The translations under genes were made by a program, and so were the position numbers. A stretch of DNA of 64,000 nt from Dryomyza anilis (Eukaryota > Arthropoda > Insecta > Diptera > Dryomyzidae): assembly GCA_951804985.1 (NCBI GenBank), contig OX638133.1:49271470-49335469 (forward strand), read 5' to 3'. Position 1 is the stretch's first letter. Each line of letters starts with the position of its first letter. Below the pieces are notes generated by a model. That model did not search any database, was not told the DNA's origin, and saw nothing but the letters and a program-made list of their open reading frames with translations. This document shows, one piece after another, positions 1-10,899 of this stretch.

Positions 1-674
1 AGACGTACAAGATCCAAAAAGTTCCGGATAGAAATGCCGTCAAGAATGAAACCGCAAAACAACGAGCTAAAAAGCTGAACCAAGATTTTCTTTAAAAATT
101 CGATTGCTGCATAATGGACGACGAAACTTATGTTTAGCTACCTGGGCAGGAATTTTATACAGCCGATTCTCGAGAATATGTCGCTGAAAAATTCAAATCA
201 AAAAAATGACAAAATTCCCAAATAAATTCCTTGTTTGGCAGGCAATTTGCAGTTGTGGAAAAAGGAGCAGCTCATTCGTGACATCGGGTACAATTAATAG
301 CGAAATATATGTGAAGGAATGCTTGCAAAAGAGATTGCTTCCATTTTTACGCCAACATGAAGTGTCCACATTTTTTTTGGCCTGACCTCGCTTCATGTCA
401 CTACAACAAAACGGCCTTAGAGTGGATCCAACAAAATGCAGTGGTTTTGGTGCCTAGAGAAGCCAATCCACCAAACTGTCCAGAACTCAGGCCGATTGAG
501 AGATACTGGGCTTTAGTAAAAAGGGAGATGAAGACAACAAAAAAAGTGGCCAAAGACCTTCAAGACTTTAAAAGAAAGTGGTCTTCAGCAGCTGTGAGGG
601 TGTCGGAAACTACCATTACAACATTAATGGAAGGGGTTCCGGAAAAATTAAAACTTTTTATTAAAAAATATTAA
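1..674 (+). pseudogene. Tc1-like transposase remnant
   Basis: This would be the cut-and-paste DDE transposase. The C-terminal half is open from 357 to 674 and contains FWPDLASCHY (second catalytic Asp) and PIERYW (catalytic Glu), with 37 residues between them. The first catalytic Asp lies in a DDETYV motif near 118-135, but stops and frameshifts separate it from the rest: a TAA near 93, a TAG after ETYV, and a frame change near 350. The start codon and DNA-binding domain are mostly outside the window. This copy keeps blocks, such as ALEWIQQNAVV, that the copy at 7094-7882 has lost, so the two decayed independently. It is a Tc1/mariner-superfamily gene; I cannot name the exact family. Confidence 0.85.
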
Positions 675-809
675 TTTCTGGTTTTTTATATTTTTTTTTA
701 AATCTAAAAATAATTTGCAAAATAAAATATTTTATTCTATAAAAATTGGATTACTAGATTTCTAGATTTTTTCATTTTTGTAGCGGACAATTTTATTCGA
801 CGCAGTCCT
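1..809 (+). mobile_element. Tc1-like DNA transposon, copy 1 (left end outside window)
   Basis: The right terminus, just before 809, reads as the reverse complement of AGGACTGCGTCGAATAAAAT and is followed by TA at 810-811. The same terminus occurs at both ends of a second copy at 6962-8038, which fixes the element boundary and the TA target duplication typical of the Tc1/mariner superfamily. The left end is cut off by the window. The element contains a broken transposase gene on the plus strand. Confidence 0.85.
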
Positions 810-811
810 TA

Positions 812-2269
812 GTATTACTTTGTTATATATTATTACTTTGTTATATATTAGCTGTGTTCCCGTGGCAGTTGAACCAGATCTGTTTCACGGGAACGCCAAC
901 GGTTCTATTTTGACAAACTTGGCAGCTCTGTTCTTTCTGGCATTTCTAAGACATATGTCTTAGACATATCTTTTGACATCTACACAAAAATTAAATTAAA
1001 AATATTTCAAATCCGGTTAGAGCTACTCTTTATCGGTTTATTCTCTAAAACCAAATATAAAAACGAGCCCTACTCCAACTTTAGTCCAATAAGGACACAG
1101 TGATATAAATTAATATATAATTCTTAAGAATATACAAAAATCCGACTTTGATTAAATGGTTGCGGTTGGCCGACTAATTACCAGTTATCAGTGTTAGGTG
1201 AATTTATATCTGAAGTGCACTATGTTATGGGTTGAAGCCTTGCAACACCTATTATTTGCAGAATCATGTTTCATTATGCCTATGAGGAAGCTGTCATATT
1301 TTTACGGCGCACTCTTAAAGAATATTATAAAATGTGAGCATGTGGCGGACTTCGGTTTATTTTGATTTTGTCATTGGAGTCCGTCGAGCTTATTTAATAT
1401 TTCATTTTGAAAAGCGAGGTCATTTGTCGCTTGTTTTCGAATTGGCCGGTAAACTGCAATTCTGAAATACTTTGCTGAAATATGAACTTTGCACGTAAGC
1501 TTGCAGCGTTATCTTCCATTTATAAGTGAACTTAAGCCTAAAAAAACATATTTTTCAAGATAACATTTGTATTCTATGTTATTTTTCAAATATTCAAATA
1601 TTCAAATTTTGTATAAAAGGCAGACTGAAATCAAATAAAATTCGATTCGAAACTTAGCTCTCGAACTGATACATTATATTGTACAATTCATTTTGGACGT
1701 AGAATTTCAGTAGCACGTGTATAATAGTTGCCTTGTTGTGACACTGATACAACTAGCGAACGGTATTACACAGGTCATAGTTTTCAGTAAGCAACAAAGA
1801 CAAAGTCGGTCCTTTTTTTTTGCTTTAAGTTTTAACCCGCGAACCCCCTTCGTACTCGCACTCGGATATCGTACTACTATACGATATCTGAGTAGTTCAA
1901 GTGATAATATTTTTTTATATAATACTCATTTTAATATGTATTTATTTGTAAAAGGCGAGTTGAAGCAAAAAATTTCGCCTGTGAATTAAACGACCAAATG
2001 AATCAATTTTATTTGTTTCAGTTTCTTCATGTAAGCACATACTTATCACTAAACTTTATTATGTATAAATAATTTATATCGTTATTTAAATTTTTATTTT
2101 TTAAATCCTTAGAAACTGAAATTTTATATCAATAACTTCCGTAGTTTTCCGTTTTTAAGCTAATGATAAGACCGTACCAAACAATTAAACTTTAATGCTG
2201 CACTCATGTACAAATCATATTTATTCTTATAATACGCTACCAAATAAATACACATCGCTTATATACTAA
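812..2269. other. No gene recognised; AT-rich intergenic DNA
   Basis: I see no coding domain here. A TATA-like tataaaag lies at 1612-1619, followed by a short stretch of moderate complexity, so this could be an old LTR or promoter remnant. No paired terminal repeat was found to support that. Confidence 0.4.
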
Positions 2270-2511
2270 AAGAGTGTCATAACTCAAAAAAATCGATTTT
2301 GTAGAAAACGTGTTTAAAGTTTTCAATTGAATTTCACTTTCCATATGAAATGTATGGGGCATATGAAATGAGGTAAGGGCATATTCTCTTCTCACGCGGT
2401 GATTATGCAAGATATGAATACGAATTTTTTACACAAGATAAAACATGATTTAACGAATAATATTCTGCATCATTAAATCAAAAATCGTGTTTTTTGAGTT
2501 ATGACACTCTT
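2270..2511. mobile_element. Short inverted-repeat (MITE-like) element, 242 bp
   Basis: The ends are 31-bp inverted repeats with about three mismatches: 2270-2300, starting AAGAGTGTCATAACTC, and 2481-2511, its reverse complement. The interior is non-coding and itself contains 'catatgaaatg' repeats. I could not define a clean target-site duplication, so the superfamily is unknown. Confidence 0.75.
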
Positions 2512-2651
2512 GTTGTTAATGAGCTATATGTTTTCAAGTTCTTCTGGATCAATTCGTTAAAGATTTTTTATACCCTACACCAGGCATGTCAAACTCATTT
2601 GGCTTCACGGGCCGCATTGGCAACTCAAAAGAGGAGGCGGGACGCAATTGT

Positions 2652-3611
2652 GCGCAAACGTTTCAGTCGGAACCTTTGCTCAAAAGTTCCGGCTCAAAAG
2701 TTCCGATGAGAACTTTTGCATACAAAAAACGTTTGAATCGTTCCTATCGACATAGGCACGCATAGTGGTGCGTCATTGGAACTTTTTTGGGTGAGTCTGT
2801 TCCTGTGGGCCTAGATACGCATCCTGGAACTTTTTAGGGTGAATTGCTTCCTGTGGGCCTAGATAAGCATCCTGGTGCGTCATTGGAACTTTTTTGGGTG
2901 AATCTGTTCCTGTGGGGCTAGATACGCATCCTAGTGCGTCATTGGAACTAATTTTGACCATTGATCACCTGGATAGGTATCTGGCCCAACAGAACAGATT
3001 AACCTAAAAAAAGTTCCAATGGCGCACCTGGATGCGTATCTAGGCCCACAGGAAGAGATTCACCCAAAAAAGTTCCAATGACGCACCAGGATCCGTATCT
3101 AGGCCCACAGGAAGTGATTCACCCGAAAAAGTTCCAATGACGCACCTGGTTGCGTATCTAGGCCCACAGGAAGCGATTCACCCAAAAAAGTTCCAGTGAC
3201 GCATCTGGATGCGTATCTAGCCCCACATAAACAGATTCACCCAAAAAAGTTCCAATGACGTAAATGGTTGCGAAACTAGGCCCACAGGAAGAGAATCACC
3301 CAAAAAAGTTCCAATGACGCACCAGGATCCGTATCTAGGCCCACACACAGGAAGCGATTCACCCGAAAAAGTTCCAATGACGCACCTGGATGCGTATCTA
3401 GGCCCACAAGAAGCGATTCACCCAAAAAAAGTTCCAACGACACACCTAGATGTGAATCCATACCCATTGGAGCTTTTAAACGGAACGAATCAATCGTTCT
3501 TCATCGGAACGTTCTTTGTCGGAACGATTCAAACGTTTTTTGTATGCAAAAGTTCCGAGCGGAACTTTTGAGCCGGAACTTTTGAGCAAAAGTTCCGATT
3601 GAAACGTTTGC
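2652..3611. repeat. Foldback palindrome with internal 59-bp tandem repeats
   Basis: The outer arms, 2652-2745 and 3521-3611, are inverted copies rich in 'aaaagttccg' and 'caaacgttt'. Inside them lies a tandem array of a 59-bp unit present in both orientations: three units inverted (2777-2950) and eight units direct (3013-3465). The whole could fold into one long hairpin. The organisation resembles Drosophila Foldback (FB) elements. To the right, 3630-3653 ends in 'cccaacccctg', which could be a hAT-type terminus, but its partner was not found. Confidence 0.75.
3013..3465 (+). repeat. Minisatellite, 59-bp unit, about 8 copies
   Basis: Units start with gttccaatgacgcacc at 3013, 3072, 3131, 3190, 3249, 3308, 3371 and 3431. 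Spacing is 59 bp except for one 63-bp unit (an extra 'caca') and one 60-bp unit. Short ORFs across it are products of the repetition and not genes. Confidence 0.9.
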
Positions 3612-3653
3612 GCTCGGAACTTTTGCTTTTCGTTCGTTCCGTTCCCAACCCCT

Positions 3654-4696
3654 GCTTCTAACCAAATTTTTTAGGTTTTTGTTACAAATAATACCTAAAC
3701 ATATTGTAAAAGTTTGTTTTTAAAATATCGTATATAATTTTGATATTTATATAAATTTGAAAAGGGTTCCTTTTTATGAACAATTTATTTAAATTGCAAG
3801 GTCAATCCATTGATTCGATGTTCGGATTTAAGAGTTATGACGAAGTTTGTTTTACTATCCTTAACACGAGGTTTGCAGTATTCTACGGTCGAGTTTTTTT
3901 TCTACAACCACAAAAAGTAATCATTGATTTTTTTTTTTTGAAACTTTGGACCACTGTATCTCTGGAAAGGGTGAGTCTTGAACTCTGGTCGATTTGGTGT
4001 GGAATGTCTCTAATACAAAAAGTTTTAGTTACTAAAAAAAAATGTTAAAATGAATCCAATTCCAATTTGTACAATGCAAGATTCTTGTCTGCAAATTTTT
4101 GATTCTGCGCCTTTATTTGATACTGGAGCTGATCCCGAAAATGATTTTGTTAAATACTGTCCAGTTTTTAAGATTTTTAAGTTTTAATTATTTTTCTCTC
4201 CTTTTTTTAATAGTCGAACCAAAAACAATAATGTAATTTTCTCTTCGGTGTTAGATGTACAAAACAATGCGCTACCATATATTTTGTATACATGCCGGTG
4301 AAATATAGCCAATGGAAATTCAAAACTTTACATTACATTTAAAATTTTATGAATATAAAAAGGTAAAAGGTAAATATTATTGTTATGCCATTTATGCAAC
4401 GTCATTTATAATATTTAAAATGAAAATTAGGAAAATAAATTAAGACTATATTAAAAACTCATCAATTTCTTATTATTAAATTTTGGAAAATACAAAAATA
4501 TATATTTTTTTTAATAAATTAATAAGTTTTTAACCAAGATTAGTAATGGGGCATTCCACAGAAAACGTTACCAAGGTGTGATAAATTAAAGTTAAACATA
4601 TTGATTCCGTTTAATGATTTTTAGAATAAGAAATACTTCTAATTTCATATTCTGTGATCAGAATTTACCAAAATGCATGGAAAATGTGTTTTTTTA
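3654..4696. other. Interior of hAT-N1; nothing recognised
   Basis: AT-rich sequence with short chance ORFs only, for example 3776-4048. I see no domain, TIR pair or repeat relationship. Confidence 0.4.
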
Positions 4697-5400
4697 TAAC
4701 CTACCCTAAGAGTGAAAGGGTATATTCAGTTGGTTGGTACGCCGTTTGTAACACCCAGAAGGAAGCATCTCCGGTATGGAAAAGAATATATATTCTTGAT
4801 CAGCATGACCTCCTGGGTCGATTTAGCGATGTCCGTCTGTCGGTACACCTACCCATTTGTCCGTCTGTCTGTCTGTTGAAATCCCTACTACTTTTAAAAT
4901 TGAAGAGCTAGATAAATGAAACTTATAACTTAGATTACTAATATACCTACGCTGTATGTGCGATATCGGTCCATTGTGACCTATGATCCGACCACTTATG
5001 TTCAAATACCTCATATAAAATGTACATATAAAGAACAATTTTTATGTATACGTGCTTAGGTATACTTTTTTGGTCAATCATGCTCAATATCATGCTTAAA
5101 TACATGATAATAATGTTTTCCGGCGAAAAGACTTCACAAAAAAAATCGAAATTCGGTACACCTACCCATTTGTAAATATGGGTATCAAATGATTGGAAAT
5201 TCTTCAGCGATTGATTGTTTGTAGTTATTTTCAGGATTCGTATACCCTGGTGACCTATATATCACTTTGAATTGTAACCACACATATGTGTAGGGTATTT
5301 ATAGTCGGCTTAGACCAACTATAATTTTGATAATCCTAACTATCATAATTACACTTACTTTAAAATTTCACATGTGATCTAACCTTCCCAACTGATTCTC
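4697..5400 (+). mobile_element. INE-1/DINE-1-like element (HINE-b) inside hAT-N1
   Basis: Begins 'cctaccctaagagtgaaagg', carries 'ttcttgatcagcatgacctc' near 4793 and the 'ccgtctgtctgtctg' tract near 4860, and ends with the hairpin tagtcggcttagaccaacta at 5302-5321. A further 70 bp, 'catgtgatctaaccttccca', is shared with the 8.2-kb and 38.2-kb copies. Confidence 0.75.
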
Positions 5401-6630
5401 AATTAAAGTCAAATATTTTTTTGAAATTTATTGTAGTAGAAAATTGAGGCAATATATGAAACACTGTAGTTTCGTTGTTTTAAATCAGAAACAAAATTGA
5501 ATAGTACAATTTGAAAGGCAATTTGTTTGCGATAGTATGCCACATATTGCATTGGAGATAAGTGGTTCAAAGTACTGACAATTAACCACACAGTTTTTCT
5601 TTTTTTAGTTGTAACGCCCGTCACAAAATAAATAGGAAAAGTTATTTTGCGAACAATTTTGCAAACCTACAACTGGAAAACTTTGTAAAAGTAAAGATTT
5701 TTTAACAATCTTCGCAAAACAAAACAACTGGAAAATTATATATTTGTTAAAATATGCATCAATAATCAATTATATTATTATTTAACCATAGAAAAAGTAG
5801 TAAATATTCCAAAATATTCAATAAGCTAAGATATAAAAAGTGAAATTCCAAACCTTACAAAAAAATCACTTAAATCACAAACAAATCATAATTCTCGAAA
5901 TCCGAAAAATGTTTATGTAAGCTACGAAGGAAACGGATTAATAATGATGCAGACAGAGTAGTTATTTAAAAGAATGGTAATATAATATGTATTTTTTTCA
6001 AAACGAATTATTTAGTTTTCCACTTACATTATATGTCGACGGTGTGCCTTAATATAACGGTTTACAAAAATTTGCTCTTTTTCATCAAAAAATTCGAATT
6101 CATAATCTGAATTTTCATCTATATTTGTATAGAATTCGTACAGGTAACGCCCGTCACAAAATGTGTAACACCCGTCACAAGTTTTGATACTTTATACATT
6201 AGTGATCAAAGTAACCATTTCAGAATTTTATTATAGAGGGGAAAACTCCCATTATTAGTGAAGTAATTGAGTTATACTTATTCTCCATAGTCCGATTAGT
6301 TTATTTAAAATTTAATACTTTGTGGAGTAAACTGTCTTTTTTGAAAAAGTACGTGTAACGCCCGTCACAGCATTTAACTTCAAATTTGGAGAAAGATATA
6401 GGACCTATTGCAAATGTTTTTTATACATGCATAAAGGACCATCTGCATCTTAAAATTATATCTATCCTTTTTTATTTATCAAATGAGAAGGATTTTAATC
6501 GTACGAATGTAACGCCCGTCACAATGGAATGACCCTAATGTAATTTAATATCATTTTAACGCCTGAAAATAAAATATTTTAAAAATTTTTCAATTCTTAA
6601 AAATATATATTTTTTTTATTATTTAAAAAG
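5401..6630. repeat. Interior of hAT-N1 with five GTAACGCCCGTCACA motifs
   Basis: The 15-bp motif occurs at 5611-5625, 6144-6158, 6165-6179 (one mismatch), 6355-6369 and 6509-6523, all in the same orientation in otherwise unrelated AT-rich DNA. All lie in the right third of the hAT-like element. Subterminal clusters of short motifs bind transposase in several hAT elements, so that role is plausible but inferred. Confidence 0.7.
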
Positions 6631-6961
6631 TCTTCGCGGGCCGCAGAGAAATGTTGGCGGGCCGCGTGTTTGACATGCCTGCCCTACACTAAGAGTGAAA
6701 AGGTATATTCAATTTGGTACGCCGTTTGTAACACCCAGAAGGAAGCATCTCCGGTATGGAAAAGTATTATTTTCTTGATCAGCATGACCTCCTGAGTCGA
6801 TTTAGCGATGTCCGACTGTCTGTCCGTCTGTCTGTCTGTTGAAATCCCTACTACTTAAACAATTGAAGAGTTAGATAAATGAAACTCATAATTTAGATTA
6901 CTTATATACCTACGCTGTATGTGCGGTATCGGTCCATTGTGACCTGTGATCTGACTATTTA

Positions 6962-8038
6962 AGGACTGCGTCGAATAAAATTGTCCGCTACAAAAATGAA
7001 AAATTAGGAATCTAGTAATCCAATTTTTATAGAATAAAATATTTTATTTTGCAAATTATTTTTAGATTTAAAAAAAATATAAAAAACCAGAAATTAATAT
7101 TTTTTAATAAAAAGTTTTAATTTTTCCGGAACCCTCACAGCTGCTGAAGACCACTTTCTTTTAAAGTCTTGAAGGTCTTTGGCCACTTTTTTTGTTGTCT
7201 TCATCTCCCTTTTTACTAAAGCCCAGTATCTCTCAATCGGGCTGAGTTCTGGACAGTTTGGTGGATTGGCCGTTTTGCTGTAGTGACATGAAGCGAGGTC
7301 AGGCCAAAAAAATGTGGACACTTCATGTTGGCGATAAAATGGAAGCAATCTCTTTTGCAAGCATTTCTTCACATATATTTCGCTATTAATTGTACTTGAT
7401 GTCACGAATGAGCTGCTCATTTTTCCACAACTGCAAATTGCCTGCCAAATAAGGAATTTCTTTGGGAATTTTGTCATTTTATTTTTTTTGAATTTTTCAG
7501 CGACATTTCATAGAGAATCGGCTGTATAAAATTCGTTGTTTTGCGGTTTCATTCTTGACGGCATTTCTATCCGGAACTTTTTAGTCCTGTGCACGAAAGA
7601 TTCTGAGCAATCCACCTTTCTCGCCAATTTCCTTCCGGATATGCTTGGATCTTTCTTTAAAATATTCACAACCTTCTTCAACTTTTCACGATCATGTGGG
7701 CCTTTTTTTTTACCAAAACCTTTCTTCCGATCAATACTCAGGTCTTCCTTAAAGCGGTTGATAACGCAAGAAATGATCTTAGGGTTAGCCCCTCCCTCCT
7801 TGTCAATTTTTTTAAAAGACCAACTAGGTTATTTTTGAAAAATATTAATTATATTTTCTCGCACTTCCACTTCGTTTGCCATTTTCGCGTTAAATAAATT
7901 TTGTATTGACTATAACTGACACAAATTATTTTCTGCCATTTAATTCAGAGCTACCATGATCAATTTTCTTTAATTTGAATCTTGCAATAGCACATTATGG
8001 GAAGATATGATACGGACAATTTTATTCGACGCAGTCCT
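6962..8038 (-). mobile_element. Tc1-like DNA transposon, copy 2 (both ends present, 1077 bp)
   Basis: The TIR starts AGGACTGCGTCGAATAAAAT at 6962 and its reverse complement ends at 8038. TA flanks both sides (6960-6961 and 8039-8040), and the flanks rejoin into INE-1-like sequence. The transposase gene on the minus strand is internally deleted, so the copy is non-autonomous. Confidence 0.9.
7094..7882 (-). pseudogene. Tc1-like transposase, internally deleted
   Basis: The gene starts at an ATG on the minus strand at 7882 (reads MANEVEVRENII) and hits an early stop after about 17 codons. It continues with a helix-turn-helix-like region and a basic stretch, GFGKKKGPHDREKLKK. Compared with copy 1 it lacks the segment with the first catalytic Asp, about 17 residues between the second Asp and the Glu, and about 11 residues near the C terminus. 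The last 127 codons (7477-7094) are open and retain FWPDLASCHY and SPIERYW. A functional enzyme is impossible. Family assignment rests on these motifs and the TA-flanked TIRs. Confidence 0.85.
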
Positions 8039-8240
8039 TATATTCAAATAACTCATATAAAATTTACATCTACAGTTCAGTATTACTGTATACGTGCTTA
8101 GGTTTACTTTTTTGGTCAAATATATATTGACTTCATGCTCAAATACATGGAAATTATGTTTTTCCGCGAAACGATCCATTTGTAAATATGGTAACCACAC
8201 ATATGTGTAGTGTATTTATAGTCGGCTTAGACCGATTATA

Positions 8241-8516
8241 ATTTTGAAATCTTAACTATCACCAAACTTAAAATTTCCCATGTGATCTAACCTTCCCATC
8301 TGGTTTTGTATTTTAATTGTATTTTAAAGACGCAAGTATCAAATTTTAATTTTATAAATTTGAATTGATTTTTAAAATATCTCATGGTAGTGAGTGGTAA
8401 TAAAACCTTTAAATGAATTGATGTTGGAAAACCGTTCTCATAAATGTATTATACGCATAGATTTTGCAAAAATTTATCTTGATATCCAGCCGAGAATAAG
8501 TAATCATAATGAATTG
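8241..8516. repeat. AT-rich flank containing a dispersed repeat (W)
   Basis: About 120 bp at 8335-8455, including 'aaacctttaaatgaattgat', recurs diverged at about 31085-31195. No gene is visible. Confidence 0.5.
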
Positions 8517-8682
8517 GTGTAAATATAATTAAAATGTTAATCAATCCAATTAATTTTTAATTAAAACTCAACCGATGTAACTTTCAGTAACATTGAATTC
8601 CATATTCGTAATAATGAGAATATGTTAATTGGAGAAACTTTAATTAATTTGTTTGTCATATTGATATTAAAGTTGTTATATA
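8517..8682 (+). repeat. Family R repeat, left part (R1), interrupted by element A
   Basis: Matches 61051-61105 and 61427-61540, including 'atgttaatcaatccaatt' and 'catattgatattaaagttg'. The remainder of the same copy is at 24594-25325, so the two halves flank an insertion of about 16 kb. The family has no recognised coding domain. Confidence 0.85.
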
Positions 8683-9514
8683 AAGGGTTTTTCAATAGGG
8701 ACGCTACAAAAGTAGAGCGACAGGGACAGCAAACGACGCCACATTTCTGGCCGCTCTTTTGACATTTCTCTTCGGTAAGGTTTTCATTTCATGATGGAAA
8801 GATATACGAGCCAACAAGTTCGTGAATTGGGCTGAACAACAACTTGAAAATGATTCGGATTTTCATCGAAAAATCATCTTCAGCGATGAGGCTAATTTCT
8901 AGCTGAATGGCTTCGTCAATAAACAAAATATGCGTTAGTGGTCAGACAGCAATCCTCACGTACTCCATGAGTCATCATTGCATCCCAAAAAAATTACGGT
9001 TTGGTGCGGTGTATGGGCCAGATATGTTTGGCCCCAATTGGATGATATGGACTGGGAGGACATGTGGTTCCAACAGGGCGGCGCCACAAGCCACACAGCG
9101 AATGCCACAATCAATTTATTGGAAACCAAGTTTGGAGAACATGTTATCTCACGAAATGGTCCAGTCGATTGGCCGCCTCGGTCGTGCGATTTCACGCCGT
9201 TAGACTATTTCCTGTGTGGCTACGTCAAGTCTATGACCTATGCCAACAAGCCAGCGACGATTGATGAACTTCGTACGAATATCGAACGTGAAATTGCAGC
9301 AGTATCGGCCGATTTATGCTTGAAAACCGTCGAAAATTGGGTTCAGCGTCTGGACTTCTGCAAGCGTGCCCGTGGTGGCCATGCAAAAGAAATCGAGGTC
9401 CATACATAATGGCATCGAACGTACTTTTACAGGAATAAAGAATTTCATTGATATCCAAAACCATTTTTGTTTTATTTAAAAAAACTTTTGTAACACTCTT
9501 ATAAAAAAACCCTT
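8683..9514 (+). mobile_element. Mariner-related transposon, DD41D (rosa-like) type, 832 bp
   Basis: The termini AAGGGTTTTT at 8683 and AAAAACCCTT ending at 9514 are flanked by TA on both sides (8681-8682 and 9515-9516). It sits exactly at the junction between repeat R1 and the LTR of element A. It carries a degraded transposase gene on the plus strand. Confidence 0.85.
8817..9409 (+). pseudogene. DD41D mariner-like transposase, degraded
   Basis: The readable order is FVNWAEQQL, IIFSDEANF (first catalytic Asp), then stops at 8903 and 8938, then an open 143-codon stretch at 8978-9409. That stretch includes KKITVWCGVWA, FQQGGATSHT, PPRSCDFTPLDYFL and KPATIDELRTNIE. The residue that is normally the second catalytic Asp in FQQDGAT is Gly here, and 41 residues separate it from the last Asp in TPLD. 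Sequence between the FSDEA and FQQ blocks is shorter than I expect, suggesting an internal deletion. The D-to-G change and the stops make it inactive. Confidence 0.85.
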
Positions 9515-9517
9515 TAT

Positions 9518-9736
9518 TTTAATCAATTCTCTGATTTATTTAATTTTTTAAGATTATTTTATTTTTTCTTTAAACGTTATAAAACGCGTGCTTATCTTTT
9601 GACAATCGTTTTTAAAAGAAGGTAAAAACAGGTGACAGCTGCGAAGTGCTGCCAGAGTCTCCTTTTTTCGGTTTCGAATTCAGAGTTGCCACTCCGACAG
9701 CACTTCAACCCAGTGACCCGTTTTCTCATGTTTACA
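9518..9736 (-). repeat. 3' LTR of element A (219 bp)
   Basis: It matches 24379-24593 from TTTAATCAA to GTTTACA with scattered substitutions and a few small indels, one of them in the 'ccttttttcg' segment. On the minus strand it begins TGTAAACATGAG, giving a normal TG start. Confidence 0.85.
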
Positions 9737-9837
9737 ACTCGGCTAAACTGACAATTGATCGGCCACGATCAATAACTTACAAAAATATATCACAATTTAG
9801 ATTAATAAATAACTTAAATATAATTAAATAATTGGCA

Positions 9838-10674
9838 TCACAAATCGTCGGGTTCATCGGAATATCCGTCACTGACATTTCCCGTCTCATCAGTTATGTC
9901 AACGTTACTTGTAACCATGTCCCTATCATCGGCATTGCTTGGTTCATTAATATCTTTGGCCCCTATGTTCTGCCCTGATAACCATTTTCTTAAGCGATTG
10001 GTCTCAATAACTCCGTCATACGGCAATTGAGTCAATGGACATCCCGTACAGCATAACAATCGTTTCCGAGACTTTTGTGTATTATATACGGCCCTTTATA
10101 TATCGGCATAATTTTTTTATTTTTCCCTACAATTGTGTCAACATTCCGGATTACCACATAATCACCTACTTCATACTCTTTGGCCACCGTACTGTGTTTT
10201 AGATAATAATTCTGGGTAAAAATTTGCGTCCTAGTTATGGTTGAAGTGAAGCATGCCCCACGATCAGATAAGATTCATCTCGGTCGGCTGTAATAACAGA
10301 AATACTTTTCTAAAGCGGCAGTAACTTCACGAGTACTTGTTGAATTAGTTGGATAAAGCATCAATAACGACTAGAATGTGTTTTCTTTTTGAAGTTAATG
10401 ATAGGAGCGGAACGAAATGATCAATATGCACTGTATCAAAAGGCAAAGGTTTTTTCGGGATAATATGCAAATTTCTCTCATTTGTTCGTGTCGGCATTGC
10501 GTACATAATACACTTCAAGCAATTTCTGATAAATATTTCAATCTTCCGTCGCATGCCAGGGAACCAATAGCATAAGCTGGCCTTATTATAACACTTATCA
10601 ACAGCTTGGTGTCCAATTTTCTCATGAATTAGTCTTATAACATTGTCCTCCATTTCATTAGGCACATACAGCAA
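9838..10674 (-). pseudogene. Element A integrase and pol C terminus, broken
   Basis: Codons 10674-10345 give the zinc-binding and early core part of a retroviral-type integrase: KIGHQAVDKCYNKASLCYWFPG, a CLKC pair, then TVHIDHFVPL with the first core Asp. A frame change follows, with ILSDRGACFTS (second Asp) near 10270. The segment that should carry the catalytic Glu is missing. The C-terminal domain resumes with YEVGDYVVIRNV and GPYIIHKSLGND and ends in an acidic tail (DGYSDEPDDL) at 9838. It would insert cDNA into the host genome if intact; it cannot be active. Confidence 0.8.
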
Positions 10675-10899
10675 ATTTCTCCCGTCTGATTTTTTCCTAT
10701 ATACGAATCCATCAATTTATTCCAAATCTGACACTTCTTCACATTCCAGACGTATTAACAATTTTTTTATAATCACGTCACGTCCTTGAGCGAACTGAAT
10801 CATTCGTATCCATAATGGCGGCAATCTGACATCTACTTAAAGCGTCTACATGTCCCATGGCTATACCACTTCGATGATGCATGGTAAATTTGTAATGCT

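Larger units (their letters stand above)
2581..6681. mobile_element. hAT-like element, 4.1 kb, no transposase recognised (hAT-N1)
   Basis: The ends are CAGGCATGTCAAAC at 2581 and its reverse complement ending at 6681, each followed inward by a GGGCCGC-type block. An exact 8-bp duplication CCCTACAC flanks it (2573-2580 and 6682-6689). CA-starting TIRs and an 8-bp duplication are the hAT signature. Inside are a foldback palindrome (2652-3611), another INE-1-like copy (4697-5400) and five copies of a GTAACGCCCGTCACA motif (5611-6523). No hAT transposase domain is visible, so it is probably non-autonomous and enlarged by later insertions. Confidence 0.88.
2570..8240 (+). mobile_element. INE-1/DINE-1-like element (HINE-a), split by two insertions
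   Basis: The element starts at about 2570 ('ttataccctacac'), resumes at 6682 with the diagnostic 'ttcttgatcagcatgacctc' and 'tccgtctgtctg' blocks, and resumes again at 8039, ending at the 'tagtcggcttagacc' hairpin near 8219-8238. It is interrupted by the hAT-like element at 2581-6681 and the Tc1-like element at 6962-8038. The copy at 4697-5400 shows the uninterrupted order. INE-1/DINE-1 elements are non-autonomous Helentron relatives abundant in Drosophila; this matches by motif. Confidence 0.75.

Noticed and set aside
1590..1720. LTR promoter with a TATA box
   Set aside because: The TATA-like site is real, but there is no second copy, primer-binding site or polypurine tract nearby.
3013..3465. 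Regular 59-bp repeats reminiscent of a CRISPR array
   Set aside because: The whole unit repeats with no variable spacers, it continues in inverted orientation at 2777-2950, and the context is eukaryotic transposons.
8956..9464. Additional ORFs overlapping the mariner transposase on both strands
   Set aside because: They are shadows of the plus-strand transposase frame, which alone contains catalytic motifs.
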